DNA of 64,000 nucleotides from Nautilus pompilius (lineage: Eukaryota > Mollusca > Cephalopoda > Nautilida > Nautilidae), in NCBI GenBank assembly GCA_018389105.1, contig JACATO010002186.1, forward strand, positions 4,416,501 through 4,480,500, given 5' to 3'. Made by a program: the position numbers and the translations under genes. The notes under the pieces were generated by a model that was not told the DNA's origin, did no database searches, and worked only from the letters and a program-made list of their open reading frames with translations. Below, in pieces: positions 1-11,744 of this stretch (position 1 is the first letter of the stretch; each line of letters begins with the position of its first letter).

Positions 1-3000
1 AAATCTGAAACCTCCAGGTGCTATGGTTCGGCTGCGAAAGAGTAGCATACAAATACACAAACGCACCAGCACTTGAAATATGCATTAGATTTCCATGTAG
101 ATGCTTCTCATCTCTTTAAAACAAAGAGTTAACAGCTTCTTTTAAGGCACAGAACATGGAAACAAACATAAAACTATGGCAGATGATATGGTGGTAAACA
201 GTGGGAGCAACTGATAAAGACTGCAATCAACCATGAAAGAGACTGGAACCAGCCATATAAAGTAATGAGCTAACAGCTGATTACATGCTCTGGTTGTTTC
301 TCTTTAACGGTTAATTAATCATCATTAAAGCTGGCCACTAAACCACCATGTGGAAGCAATAAAATTCAGCACAGATCAATAACAACATACTGTGCTCTGC
401 TTTTTCATCATTCACTTGCCCAAGAATGAGGCATAATCAATACAGTAGAAGGACAAGATGATTAACTGCTGGAAAAACTTCTTTCTTCAGCTATGCTTTG
501 GCTAAAGTACAGGCATGTACAACTTGCTATCGGATAGATTAAAGATGAGCCACTTTTGTTCTTTTCTCCAGAAAAGATCATTTGAAAAAATCCATGTCCG
601 TATTTTTTTAGGCTTGTCCAAAAACAATTTCATTCACCGACAAGTTTTTGGTTGTCTTGAAAAAAAAAAAAACAGCAACAAGAGAAACATTTTTATGCAA
701 TTCTCAAAAAAAATATTCATCCTATAAAGAGCAAAGCTTTAACAGATTGATAACTTCATCTCACTCACTCTCTCTCAAAAGTTTAAAAGAAAACACAAAT
801 ATGGGGACATTTATTTTTAAAAAAATATCACCACCAATTTATTCGCTGCCATCGTAACATAGTGAATACAAGATACAATGCATGAATGCAATAAAAACAC
901 GTCTAATAAACTCTGACTTAAGCCGTTGTTTTATTGAAATAATTCCCCTTTATACTTCAGGCAGCCTGGAGGTTTTCTAACATAATTTCAATGGGCAAGA
1001 AATGGGCCTAGATGAAGCCACGTGTCAAAAAAAAAAAAAAAACATTATAAATTGAACAGAAGATGCTTCCAAACCTCAGAGAAATCTCAGATGCTGAAGG
1101 CTATAATTACTGAAATCTCTTATTATCAGGATGGTAAAAAAAACAACACAAAACAAACTGATCCTGAAACAATTTGCTACTTGAACTTAGGAAAAAAAAA
1201 GAAAGTCAATAACTTCAAATTTTCAAAAAAGCATTTGCTACACACTGAGGGGACACAAATAGAAAATGCGTAGGGAGAAAAAGGTTACATTTAAAGACGA
1301 CAAATATATTATGTCGATGAGCTAATGGAATAGAAGACCCGCAGTCCCAGAAGTACAGTTGAATAGCACAAATAAAAAAAAATCCAGTTTCCCTGACAAC
1401 AGTAAAACCATTCTAGAACTCTTTGTTTAAATGTAGGTATGTACTGATTACCAAAAAATGGCTGAATTACTGATTAAATGGCTGAAATAATCAGGTGATT
1501 AATACAATTCACAAAAGAATTGTTAGTTTCCTGCTGCTAGGAACACAAAAATTTATTTCTGTACACAGAGTATCATCACACGCAGGAAAAAATAAACCAG
1601 GTGTAAAGGCCCTGCCCTCTTTCCCACTGGAACAGATGTCTCCATGAAACTTCACTTGTCCATATTTCAATGATTGCCCAAAATCTTGACAAATAAAAAT
1701 GTATTTGCTGATGAAAATTAAGGAGTGAAAGCATTTTGAATAATTGGCCAGTGCATATTAATTTTGAGAATTTGTGATGTCATCACATTCTGCCAATATA
1801 TTGTTTTGACGGAAGAAAAAAACAACACTTACATATAAATACATAGACCGAAAAATATTTAAAGATGGTTGAAATCAGAGATGACCACTGCATGGGGTTC
1901 TTATATTGCATTGCATTCATTATTATTAGAACAATTTTTTAAAGTTTAAAATTTTGTTCAGATGATGATATGTGTATATGCTTTGCATATTCCAATACAA
2001 GCAACCAGTATGACATTAAAGTCTGATTTTCGTGACAGAAAACTCTTCAATGCTTTTTTGCTTGATTATTTGCTCTTTGTAATGCTGTGTGTGTTGACTG
2101 ATCAGAAATTGCTAATTCAAGTAATTGTTTTTTCTAAAATGTTAACAAGCCGAGTTATTAAGATGCCAGTTCTTTCATAGGAAAGCAGACTGCAAATCTC
2201 CAAGAACTAAAACAAACACACACAGTTATAAAGAAAGTGATCAAGGAATATCTTAGCTTTCCCCTACTAACCAGGCATGAAGATCTTTGTTATTGTGGAA
2301 AGGAATATTCATTCAAAAGTATGAAAAGACTGGTTCAGATGCTTTTACGAACACCTCCATTTTCCATAGACAACAGTGAAAGAATTTTTCCTATCAATGG
2401 ATATATATAAGCCAACAAGAAACCACCTCAACCCAGAAAGTGGTGAAAAGTTGACATTTTTGCATCATAATTTAAGATGACAGACTCTTGTGTGTGTTTT
2501 TAATTTTTTAATCTGTTTGTAGACCAGCATTACTTTTGGTACTTTGGTTTTCACATTAATTTTGATTTAGAAACAACTTATGTTTAGTAGTTTAACATGG
2601 ACATACATCTTTAATAAGCTTTTAATTTCAAGTAGAACTGTGACTATATTTTTGACTGTTTTTAGAAGTTTCATAAATGTATTGAATTTTGAATCCATGT
2701 TTGCAGAACACTATCGCTCTTAATATTTTGACTTTTAATTTCACTTAGTTAAGCATAAATTTGGATATACCTATATTGATTGGTTAACATTCAACTTTTC
2801 AAGATTTCAATTTCCATTATGAAATTTTTTTTACAATATTTTTTGATTAACTTAAGCCTCATAAATATTTTGAATTTTAAATTGTGTTGATCTTCACCTA
2901 GTTATGTACAGAAAGGGAGGAATCTAGGAAGCTCTCCTAAAAAAAAAGTGCTAAAATGTATGTGTATAAGCTACACATGTGGGGGCATCCTGGATAAACT

Positions 3001-3200
3001 CTTGATTTGTTGATAAAGTTTTGTGTAGTATGGAAGCAATAATCCAGTTCTTTCTGACTAAAAAAATAAAATGTTTCCACATTCACTGTTATAAAGCCTA
3101 GTAATTTGCTGATCATTTAATTAGTACATCCATTTTTAAATGGTCAAGTAAAAAAAGTATTTTTTAGGTCTTCTGATAGACTGAAAAGTTATAATGGACA
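1..3200. other. CYRI intron after exon 4, no gene recognised
   Basis: AT-rich non-coding sequence with homopolymer A runs (for example 660-672, 1026-1041, 1190-1200). Short open frames occur on the plus strand but are rich in Lys, Asn and Phe and have no domain. The minus strand was inspected for the next CYRI exon (motif NDFSYYRR) without success. Confidence 0.7.
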
Positions 3201-3219
3201 ACAAATACACAAATATTAG

Positions 3220-3765
3220 ACTGCAGAAGACTGGAATAAAGTATCATGGACCGATGAGTGAAAATCTGAAGTGTTTAGGTTCAAGCATAATATGTTTGTG
3301 TTCAGACAAGCTAGAAAAAACTTGTCAGAACATTGTGTTGATCCTACAGTTAAATTTGGGGTGGGTAGCATAATGGTTTTGGATTAGCTCCATGTCAGAG
3401 ATGTGCAGAATGCTGTGGTAATGCTCTTGTCAATATTCAAATTCCTTTTGGCAGCCGACTAATAGGTGTAGGATTCATTATGAAACAAGATAATGACCCT
3501 AAATACACTTCCAAATTGTGCAGACAATGTGTATAGATCAAAGAAGGGCAGAGTGTTCCCCAGAACGTGGTTTGGCCAACACAGTCACCTGGTTGAATTG
3601 TTATGAGATGAACTAGACAGAAACATCAGGGGCACATTTTTTTGAAATGCCACAATACCTCCAGACAGCATGGAACTCGGTAACACCCAAATATTTGGCA
3701 AAGCTGATTGACGACAACAGTGCTGAAAATCCTGTGGAGTCTGAGTAAAAAAGGGGGTTATCTTG
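3220..3765 (+). pseudogene. Tc1/mariner transposase relic
   Basis: Several Tc1 landmarks can be read on the plus strand, broken by stops. WNKVSWTDE (the first catalytic Asp block, normally WSDES) is at about 3229. A VKFGVGSIMV block (normally VKHGGGSVMVWG) is near 3349. MKQDNDPKYTSKLC (normally QQDNDPKHTS, the second Asp) begins at about 3480. WPTQSP (normally WPSQSPDLNPIE) is near 3571, and a C-terminal AWNSVTPKYLAKLID block near 3670. At least two in-frame stops occur (after WTDE and after the GSIMV block). It is an old, dead copy; the terminal inverted repeats were not found. Confidence 0.85.
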
Positions 3766-3789
3766 AAGAAAACTAGGTGTATGTATTTT

Positions 3790-5815
3790 TTTTGCATCAC
3801 TGTATTGTACATTCACTTTGCTATGGAAAAGAAATAAACTGGTTTTACTATTCGTTTTTCAAAATAAATGATTCCCCCATATTTGCATTTTCTTCCAAAC
3901 TTATAACCAGATGTATAAAAGCAAATCCTAAAAAAAAAAAAAAAAATTGGTCAAGTTATATCCAACATAACCACCACTTCTCAATTATCATGATTAAGGA
4001 ACAGATTTTAGTTACCAAACCCTCCTTTCCAAGTCAAGTGTAGAGTATAACTTCCTGGTTCAGCATATGAAGTCATTCTGCCTGCTCCATCCCCCCACCC
4101 CTAAAACGAGTATCCTATACACCACTATACTGTTGTACACTTTGGCAGTACAACATTTTCTGCTGAAACAATTCTTTTAAAAAATCAAAATCTCCTCAAG
4201 CACTTTTGGTAATGATGACAGATGCTCTTCTTCTCTTCCGGTATCCCTCGGAAGTCAGGGATGATGGTCGTTCATGGAAATAAGTTTGGCCTGTTAGTGG
4301 ATCTACATGGGACTGATGCAACCAAACTAAAACCCATGCAGTTTAGACAGATGTTGCTGGATGGAAGGGACAGTCCTGGGTTGTTAAGTCAGGCTACAAC
4401 TCTTAAATAATTTTTTTAAAGTAAAGAACTACATTATAGTTTTTTTTTTACTTAAAAAAACACAAGGCTACTGTTGATGTGCTGGCAGTAGTAATGCAAG
4501 AGCACTGCTGATTTGTTTTGTGCAATGCCACTGTCTCATCAGCATAATAACATTAAAGTCAAGCATCTTAGAAATTTGGAAATTAGTTTTCATATGTAGA
4601 TCTTATGTAATTACACAGATTTTTGTGTAGTTTGAACTTGTGACAACATCTGTAAACATGCGTGCTATGTCAAGCCTTTCTGTCAAAAACAAGACAGTTT
4701 TCTTAGCACTGACCCATTCAAACCTGTCATAGATGAAAACAAAAGTAGTAAAAAGGAGGTAATGTCAGTGGCTTTTTCAAACTATGTCATTTCCAAGAAT
4801 TTCTTAAAAACTGTTTTGGCATTCAACAAAATTTCTAATGAACTCCTAATTTGTATGCAATATTTCTTCTCCATTTAAAAAGTGAAAGGTATTGATTTAC
4901 TTTAACTGTATAATTTTTCATATATGATGTAACATTACCTTGCTGATTATTGTGTAATATCCTCAAAATTGCATGCAGTGGGACTGACTGGCCATGATTA
5001 ATCATTCATAATCAATAGGTAAAAAGACTACTTTAATCACAATTAGCAATGTTTTCTTAGCAGTCTATTAAACCAAGTCCACAAAAACAAAAAAATTAAA
5101 TTTTACCTCTGATAACCTCTCTTCTTTTTTTTGTTGGAATATTTTATTTACCATCTTTTGATATTTCTTAAATTTACAAAATTTGCTAAAATTAAGAATT
5201 TCGGTACAAATACCGAGAAGACTTTTTTAAAAACATCATTCCTTTGTCTTCATACTGTGCACTCAATTACATACATGTATAGTAAATACTGAGACAGAAT
5301 TTGTGTTCTTTACTCGGAGAGAAAAAAGTTAGCATATTTCAGGATTTATTAGATATTTTGTATAAAATATTTCTTTCCGAAAGGCAAAAAAAAAATTTAA
5401 AAAAAAAGATGGATGACTTTGATTCATTGCCATCTGGTGTCTAAACTTAACATTTTGCTAATTCTTTACCTTTCTTGTCCACAAAAAAAAAAAAACAACT
5501 GAAGGATAAAAGGGTTTCATTTATTTGTTTTTGAGAAAAGGTGGGAAAGAGCAGAATGTGTTCCATAGTCCTTGAAGACAACATGCTAAATGGAGAATGA
5601 AAATACAAGCAAAATGGGGTGTCTGTATGTGTGAGAGTGAGAGAGAGACTAATCAAAGATCAAACTGTGGATGAGATCATACCATGCTCACCTGCCACTA
5701 TCTGTAAACTTTAAAATGGTGCATAACAACGAGTCCAAGTTACACACTAACCTGAAACACCTTCATAGTTGTTGTGTACAACACTGATGTCTACAAAAGA
5801 AACAACCCAGTAAGG
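3790..5815. other. Intronic sequence, mostly featureless
   Basis: AT-rich, with poly-A at 3930-3946 and a moderately GC-richer segment at 4222-4410 described separately. No transposase or host exon was recognised in the remainder. Confidence 0.6.
4215..4400 (+). repeat. Unclassified interspersed-element-like segment
   Basis: About 185 bp that differs from its AT-rich surroundings, starting near CTCTTCCGGTATCCCTCGG and containing CATGGGACTGATGCAACC. A 62-codon open frame crosses it without a known domain. The composition looks like a SINE core or a fragment of an exon or transposon. No second copy was seen in the window, so repeat status is inferred only from base composition. Confidence 0.3.
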
Positions 5816-5818
5816 GAA

Positions 5819-6060
5819 ATGTTGTGCAGCCATTATCTGAAGAGTTGCCTGTTCTACAAATAGAGGTGCCTGGCACTTTCAACTTTGCAGGGAATCCCTA
5901 CTAGAAACTTCATTTTTAGTTGCACAAGAAAACCTGACTGATGAAGAAGAGCAAAGAGAAACCATGCAGGAATGTCTGCCAAACCAATTTGACCTTGACC
6001 AGAAATCAAACTCAGGCCCTCAGGCTTGGTAGTTCAGTAGCCTAACTACTGGTCATCCAT
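5819..6060 (-). repeat. tRNA-derived SINE, minus orientation
   Basis: The recurrent family is recognised by the body GGTGCCTGGCACTTTCAAC (5865-5883), the segment AGGGAATCCCTACTAGAA, an AGAGAAACCATGCAGGAATG stretch and a reversed tRNA-like head with a degenerate B box (AATCAAACTCAGG) and A box (CAGTAGCCTAACTACTGG). The same blocks recur at 10.7, 11.5, 15.4, 20.1, 51.1 and 55.7 kb. Confidence 0.75.
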
Positions 6061-6409
6061 ACTGCATTACTGTTGTATTTATGGTAAAATTTCTTTCCTT
6101 TCAATGCCACTGTTTATTTGGTTTTTTTCCCCTTATCATTGTAATGTCCAGTGCAGTTGCTTAACTTTAGATTGTCAAAGACCTAATTATCTTTTTTTAA
6201 ATTTCTGGAATTTCAACATGTGGCAGGTTTAACCTTCTTAAGACTTCATAGATATGATAGAAGAAAACCATCTCAAAACATGCTTCCTGCAGACTGTTCA
6301 ATTCTTCTTTTGTTTTTTTTTTAAATTCATTCATTAACTGAAAATAAACAAGTGCACACACCTTTTAGTTAAAATTAACTTTTAGTGCGATTCACTAAAT
6401 TTTTCTTAC

Positions 6410-6546
6410 CTTGAGATCATCAAATTTGAGAACAAAGTCCAAGATTTCTGCAAACTGTTTAAACAATGATTGCTGGGTTTCCAGGTGCTGTTTGGATGTC
6501 ATGTCATCCGAGCAGAGTTCCCTTAGCAATTCTGGTATAATGTTTT
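6410..6546 (-). CDS. CYRI: CYRI (FAM49) coding exon 4 (last exon visible)
   Basis: 137-nt exon with acceptor TTCTTCATTTCAG and donor GTAAG. After the split Glu codon it encodes NIIPELLRELCSDDMTSKQH, then LETQQSLFKQFAEILDFVLK and FDDLK. This matches the conserved TQHLE..QAL.KQFAEIL.F.L.FDELK block of CYRI. It ends in phase 0 where family members continue MTNPAIQNDFSYYRR, the segment with the double arginine needed for Rac1 binding. I looked for that continuation on the minus strand of 1-6409 and did not find it, so the remaining exons (about 55% of the protein) should lie left of the window. The same bases carry a plus-strand ORF that is only a shadow. Confidence 0.94.
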
Positions 6547-6829
6547 CTGAAATGAAGAAAACAGATTCATTAAATGAGACTGAGAAGCTAGAAAAAACAC
6601 AATAATTGAGGCATACCTAATTCATAATAATAAAAATAAACTGTTAAGAACTGAATTTGTTAACAGCTATCAAGTAGTGTCTGAATGAAAAGGCTATGTT
6701 CCAAAACTCTGCAGAAAGTTACTTCAAACAAGTGAATATCTTGCTTCCATGAACATTAATACATAGAACTAATACATAGTTATTAATATTGCTTTGTTTT
6801 CCCATAAAAGTAACTTTACTAGTCAAGCT

Positions 6830-7560
6830 AGTTGTGTGACTGACTTGGATTGCCTTGTGTGTTATCTACCTATGTTATTATTATCTATGTGATTGAATCC
6901 AATACTGAATCCTTTCCTTCTGATGGTGTGGGAGTTTTGAGTGTTCATAATTCAGATCTTTCAACATTTAGTTGGTCAAAAGAAACATCAGATGTAGACA
7001 GTGAGAGCAAAGTTGCCAAGTGGAGTTCAAGTCATCTGCAACCAGGTGTTTTTGGTCCACCAGCCTGGAGATCGATGTCCATGATTATGCTAGCCCAATA
7101 AATTTTTCCTATGGGTTGATACCAGAAGATTTCTTCCACTAGATGGCTAAGGGGGACTAACCACTCTGCCACACAGATCCAAAGCTGGCACAACCTGGGC
7201 AGACGCCACCACCAGCAAGATGAATGCTTTCCTGGCAATTAATATCATCATGGGTGTCCACTGAAGGTTGCTGGAGGAGATTCCAGAAATTAAATCAGTA
7301 TTGGCATCTCTGTGATAACTCTCAGGTGTTTTACTCTGCATTTTTGATATTCTGCACTATAAATTACATTTTTCCATTCATTTTCGGAACATATTTCCTT
7401 TTCATTTGGATTACTGAACTGTGTGCTAAGTCATTTGCACTATTTCAGTCATTCTGAGACTTCTTAATGCCCTTTTTTTTTAAAATATTTCAATCATGTG
7501 GGTGCATTTTGAGCAACCATCTTGGAAATTGTCTGAATATTTGCGCATGTAAAATATAAG
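6830..7560 (+). pseudogene. piggyBac-like transposase relic, copy 1 (internally deleted)
   Basis: Plus-strand fragments SNTESFPSDGVGVLSVHNSD (from about 6900) and the piggyBac block MGxYQKISSTRW, with AINIIMG-like coding at 7237-7258, mark an old piggyBac N-terminal half. The 5' coding part and the 3' tail (TCATTTGGATTACTGAACTG, CTGCACTATAAATT) are also present in the copy at 37.1-38.2 kb. Copy 1 jumps from the segment near 7310 straight to the tail, so roughly 330 bp of the middle of the gene is missing relative to copy 2. Several in-frame stops are present. No terminal repeats or TTAA pair were established. Confidence 0.65.
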
Positions 7561-7569
7561 TAAGATAAA

Positions 7570-8630
7570 TACTGATCTGGTATATGGAGTGTTAAAGATA
7601 ATCTATTTCAATAGTTGTGAAGGAAGTGTTTGTATGCATGTGTGCTTAAAGTACATTTACAGCTCAGAATGAAAGAAGCCATCTCAGTTGCCCTGAAACC
7701 CATTATGTTGTCTAAATTATCGACATTGGTTCATAATCACATAAAAATCATATTCTGACATTTCTTGTGGAAATTAATTTTCTCTCTCTCTCACACAGCT
7801 TGAGTAAATACAGTAAAATCCAATTCACTAGCATAAATATCTACAGCTAAGTTATAACAAAACTACAATTCATACTTACCATGACCCTTAAATTTGGCAA
7901 ATTAAATTTTTCCCATTAAAAAAAGAAAATGGGATTTGTCAAAATATGTATCATGTTTAATACAAACAAATTCTTTAAAGAAAATTATGCCTATCACTAT
8001 TTTCTTTAAGTTTAGACAAAATATTTATCCTATGGAACTATTACACTAACAAATTACCATACTTAAACAATTATTAACATTCTAATATTAACTATGCAAC
8101 AGTTAATAACAAAATAATAATAATAATTCCACTTTGTACCTCATTGATATTGATAACTGCCATATCAACAGACTGATTTTTTGGGACAATTAAGCAAATT
8201 TATGAAAAAATTTAAAAAAGAAAGATGATAGAGAAAAGCATTAGTGGTGACAAACAAAAGACACACCTTCGATAAATGAAGATTTTTGATGAGAAAATAT
8301 CCATTCCCAACAAAAAACAGAGAAAAAAACAACCCTTCTATTATGTTCTGGGTCATTGCCCCACCCACCTGAAGCTTAAAAGCTGCAAGACATTCCTTCA
8401 ATCCTATGATGTTTTCTTCTCCAAGTTTAGGATCATGAACACACAACAAGTAAACCACATAGTTTAATGTTTAGTTTGGTTGGATTTGATACCGATGACT
8501 GACACTCATTTGATCAAAACGTACATTTGACCAACAACTTATTTCAAAAACAAATGCATTATACCTACAAACAATTGACTTCAGCCTTGGTTGGCACAGG
8601 CAAAATCTCAGCTGCTCATACACATTCCCC
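7570..8630. other. Intronic AT-rich sequence, nothing recognised
   Basis: Contains an AAT microsatellite near 8111-8128 and short open frames on both strands without recognisable domains. Confidence 0.6.
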
Positions 8631-8638
8631 CCTAACAG

Positions 8639-9800
8639 GTGTTATTAATGAATGAATCATGTGGTTGTCACAAGGTGCTGGTTTCAAAGAGGGAGCATGC
8701 CATTTTTTGCTATTGTGGGAAAAGAATCAAATGGGAGAAAATGACAAATTCATTCCATCCACAAGGGGAAATAAAAAATAGCACTGACTTTGCAGTACAG
8801 ATGACAACCAACATGCTTCAGAATCTTCAAGAAAAAACGTAGTCACAGTTAATGAAAAGCACATGATATCCAAGATGCGCCTGCCCAAATTATTAGAGAT
8901 GAGATCAATAATGTGCCTAGCCCTTGTCAACATTCAATGCCAAGTCATCATATGCTGCAGCAGGTTATAAAGGGAGTGCAAAGGGAAGACCACCTGCCAA
9001 GGCCATCATCATGGGATGACACAGAAGACCTGAAAGCTATAACCATTGACAAAGCTAACTTCTTGACTAAAGACTCATTTTTTGGCAATGAGCAAGCATT
9101 GTTATTTGCCACATCAGAAAAAATAAAGCTTTTAACATCTGCCAAATATTGGATAAGAGATGGAAGTGTTCCAACATTATTATGGCAGCTATTCACTATT
9201 TATGCACCTCCTGGAAAGAATAATAACACAAAAGTCCTACTGCTTGTCTATGCACTTATGAACAGAAAATCAGAAGAATGCTACATAAGACTATTTGAAG
9301 ATTTATGTGATTACAGTGCTGATCACAAACTCGAGATGAATGCCAAATTTATCATTATGGACTTTGAACAGGCAGCAATTAAAACCATGAGATGGGAATT
9401 CACCAATGCAACAAACAAAGGCTGTCTTTTCCATCTGGGCCAAAGTGTTTAGAGAAGAATTCAGAGTTAAAGCCTTCATACAGGTATGAACAAAACATTT
9501 AGTTTAAATATGCAGCAAATTATGGTTCTAGCATCCTTCCATCATCTGAAATTTCAAATGCTTTTGAAGAAACAAAGACTGTTCCCTGGAGAGACTAATC
9601 TGGTAATTTAATAGTTTGCAGATAATTATGCTTATGGTAGACTGAGAACCTTCAGAAATAGATATGTCAATTGTGCAGAATCCCTTTACATCTCACAATC
9701 TTGGTCCATTCATGAGTAAATGGTTTTAAGGATACTAAGGACATGAAATCAGTTGGAGGCACAGACAGAAGAGTTGAAAGACTGGTGTGAAAAACAGATA
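8639..9800 (+). pseudogene. FLYWCH/MULE transposase relic (Mutator-like)
   Basis: The longest recognisable stretch, 8913-9452, is open for 180 codons and reads as the MULE transposase core. It has YWIRDGSVPTLLWQLFTIYA (usually WFADGTF...QLYTIHA; first catalytic Asp), LLLVYALMNRKSEECYIRLF (usually VPLVYALL..K.EETY), IIMDFEQAAIKTM (second Asp, usually MTDFE.AA) and GCLFHLGQSV (usually GCFFHL.QS). Upstream, 8639-8842 resembles the tail of a FLYWCH zinc-finger domain with its HP..GE linker. Downstream, YGRLRTFRNRYVNCAESLYI and SWSIHE near 9640-9715 correspond to the MULE C-terminal region. Stops at 9450 and later, plus frameshifts, show it is dead. No long terminal inverted repeat was identified. 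Confidence 0.8.
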
Positions 9801-9809
9801 GATGTATAC

Positions 9810-10470
9810 CATACAACTGAGGACATTATTTGTGGAGCAGCTCTTTCATAGATAACATGAGAATATGTTGAAAAAAACACAAAACAAAATAAACCCAAAC
9901 ACAATATCAGACAAGGAAAACAGATCGATGTTGGATTTCTTAAATGGTGTCACCCATGATACCAAGTACTAAATTTATAATGTAAATGCTGGTAAAATGT
10001 TGGTCAACCTGAAACCTGATCCCTTTAGTTTTACTAATACTGGTCTTGTATACAAACGCTATGATCTAAAACAACAGATGTAAGTACAATTCCAGAAGAG
10101 GGTTGACTAAACAAACAAAAAAACAACAAAAAACTGCAAGCAAGACTACAGACTAGACAATGGATCTGTTCTGTATGTTGTTTGTTCAGAGAGAGAGAGA
10201 GCTGATCATTGAGCACTGGTTTGAGACTTTGAATAAAAAAAACACAGTGATGTTTAGCTACACCCAATTATATTTACTGATAAACATTTACTTTTCTTAA
10301 AAAATTTCCCTTAAGTTAATGAGATCCTTACTGTTCCCAAGAAAGCCATCTATTTTTATGTTATGACCCCACCTTTTCTGTAGGTCTTCAAGTTTGCAGT
10401 TTAAAAAAAGCTGTTTGTTAAATTAACACCTAATCTGTTTCCTCCAGTTTTATGGAGCATCTGTTTTACA
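9810..10470. other. Intronic sequence, nothing recognised
   Basis: AT-rich, with a short GA microsatellite at 10190-10201. Possibly includes the remaining 3' part of the MULE copy, but no homology can be read. Confidence 0.5.
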
Positions 10471-10489
10471 TCAAAGCAAGATGGAGCAC

Positions 10490-10600
10490 CCACCTCCAAT
10501 AGTCTGCATGCTTTATTCTCTAAAATGTCAGGGTTACAATTCTGAATATACCGGAAAGACCACCCAACGTCTTAAAAAAGTTCTCTCTTCATCTGTCTGG
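10490..10600 (+). pseudogene. Possible GIY-YIG endonuclease fragment
   Basis: The open frame 10481-10780 contains YSLKCQGYNSEYTGKTTQRL (10512-10571). This resembles the GIY-YIG pattern VYxxxCxxCxxxYIGKTxRxL found in Penelope-like and some other retroelements. Only this one motif is present, the following Arg and His are not evident, and the rest of the frame runs into the SINE. Could be coincidence. Confidence 0.35.
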
Positions 10601-10738
10601 GAGTGTGAAATCTGCATTTCTAAACCATTTGACATTCAGAGGGCATTAGTGGATGGATTCTGGTCAGATCCTGTGCCAACCAATCATGGAATTTCTATTC
10701 CTTTATTAATTTTTACTTCTTTCTCTCACTTACTGATT

Positions 10739-10995
10739 TTGGTGGCCAGTGGCCAAGTGGTTAGGATACTTGACTGCTAAGGGAACACCTTGAGTCTGAT
10801 TTGGCATACCTCCCCTGGCATTAGTTTCTTCTTCACCAGCTGGTCATGTGACTTTCCTCGCACATCCAAAAATAAAAAGTTCTAAAAGAGATTCTCCCGC
10901 TGAAGTCAGAATAGTAGGCCCGCTGTAAAACATGGCATCACTGCAGCTCTTTAGCGAATGACCACAGCACCACACTCCCTCACTAGGGTTGGCTC
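10739..10995 (+). repeat. tRNA-derived SINE, plus orientation
   Basis: Best-preserved head of the family. GGTGGCCAGTGGCCAAGTGG followed by TTAGGATACTTGACTGC is a tRNA-like A-box region, and TTGAGTCTGATTTGG is a decayed B box. They are followed by the body landmarks TTTCTTCTTCACCAGCTGG and TCATGTGACTTTCCTCGCAC, and a divergent tail reaching ACTAGGGTTG. The tRNA part is too degenerate to be a functional tRNA gene. Confidence 0.75.
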
Positions 10996-11477
10996 TGATG
11001 TCAAGATTTTCTCCAGTGTAGAGAACGGTATACTAACAACGTTACATTTTCAGATGTTACAAATACTATAGGCCTAACACTGGCTACTCTTGAATTGGTG
11101 CAATTTTCTTTGTGCTGAAGGTGAAAATTTTATATTTATCTAAGGTAAATTTTTTTTTTACCACCTCTGTTAGTGTTTGCTTTTTAAAAAAGTTTTCTTC
11201 CAATGAGAAGCCTAACTGAAGCACGTTCATTTTTACTCCTATCATCATCATCATCTAATATTCAATTTACATATTTCAGAAACTGATTCACAGAGGTTCT
11301 TGAAAAAAAAAAATTAAACATAAATTAACACATCATAATTTGGAGGACTGTAATCGATACCACGGACGAAGCAGTATGTCTGTACAGAACAAATATTTTT
11401 TCAGTTTTATTCATTCATAAAATGGAGACTTTTTCTCTCTCACACACACACACAAAGAAGAGTACAAGTTGCTAGTA

Positions 11478-11740
11478 TGCACCACCGTCTACAAGGTAGA
11501 CAACCCTGGTGCAGGAATAAAGTGCCATGGCTGCACGCTAGGAAAAATTGCTAAACTTGCACCACACAGGACCAGGCACATCTGACTTAAATGAGTAAAG
11601 AGCTTTCCATTTTTAGATGTGGTGGAAGGGAGAAAGCTTAGAGGAAACCTACAGGAAACCTTACCATCATGATCCTTACTGAAAATCGAACTCAAGGTTC
11701 CTGACCTTGGCAGTCCAGTACACTGCCCTGTAATAACAGT
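11478..11740 (-). repeat. tRNA-derived SINE, minus orientation
   Basis: Reverse-complement copy. The tail motif GTAGACAACCCTGGTG begins it, and the head contains AAAATCGAACTCAAGGTTCC (reversed B box) and GGCAGTCCAGTACACTGCC. The middle is more diverged than in other copies. A minus-strand 94-codon open frame over it is a by-product. Confidence 0.6.
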
Positions 11741-11744
11741 GAAA

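Noticed and set aside
1-50. Minus-strand frame at the left edge that might be a CYRI exon
   Set aside because: Translations in all three frames do not match the expected continuation after FDDLK or the later ATPMLK region.
10739-10810. Possible tRNA gene
   Set aside because: A-box-like head fits a tRNA but the B box is decayed and the segment is the head of a repeated SINE; no cloverleaf can be folded with confidence.
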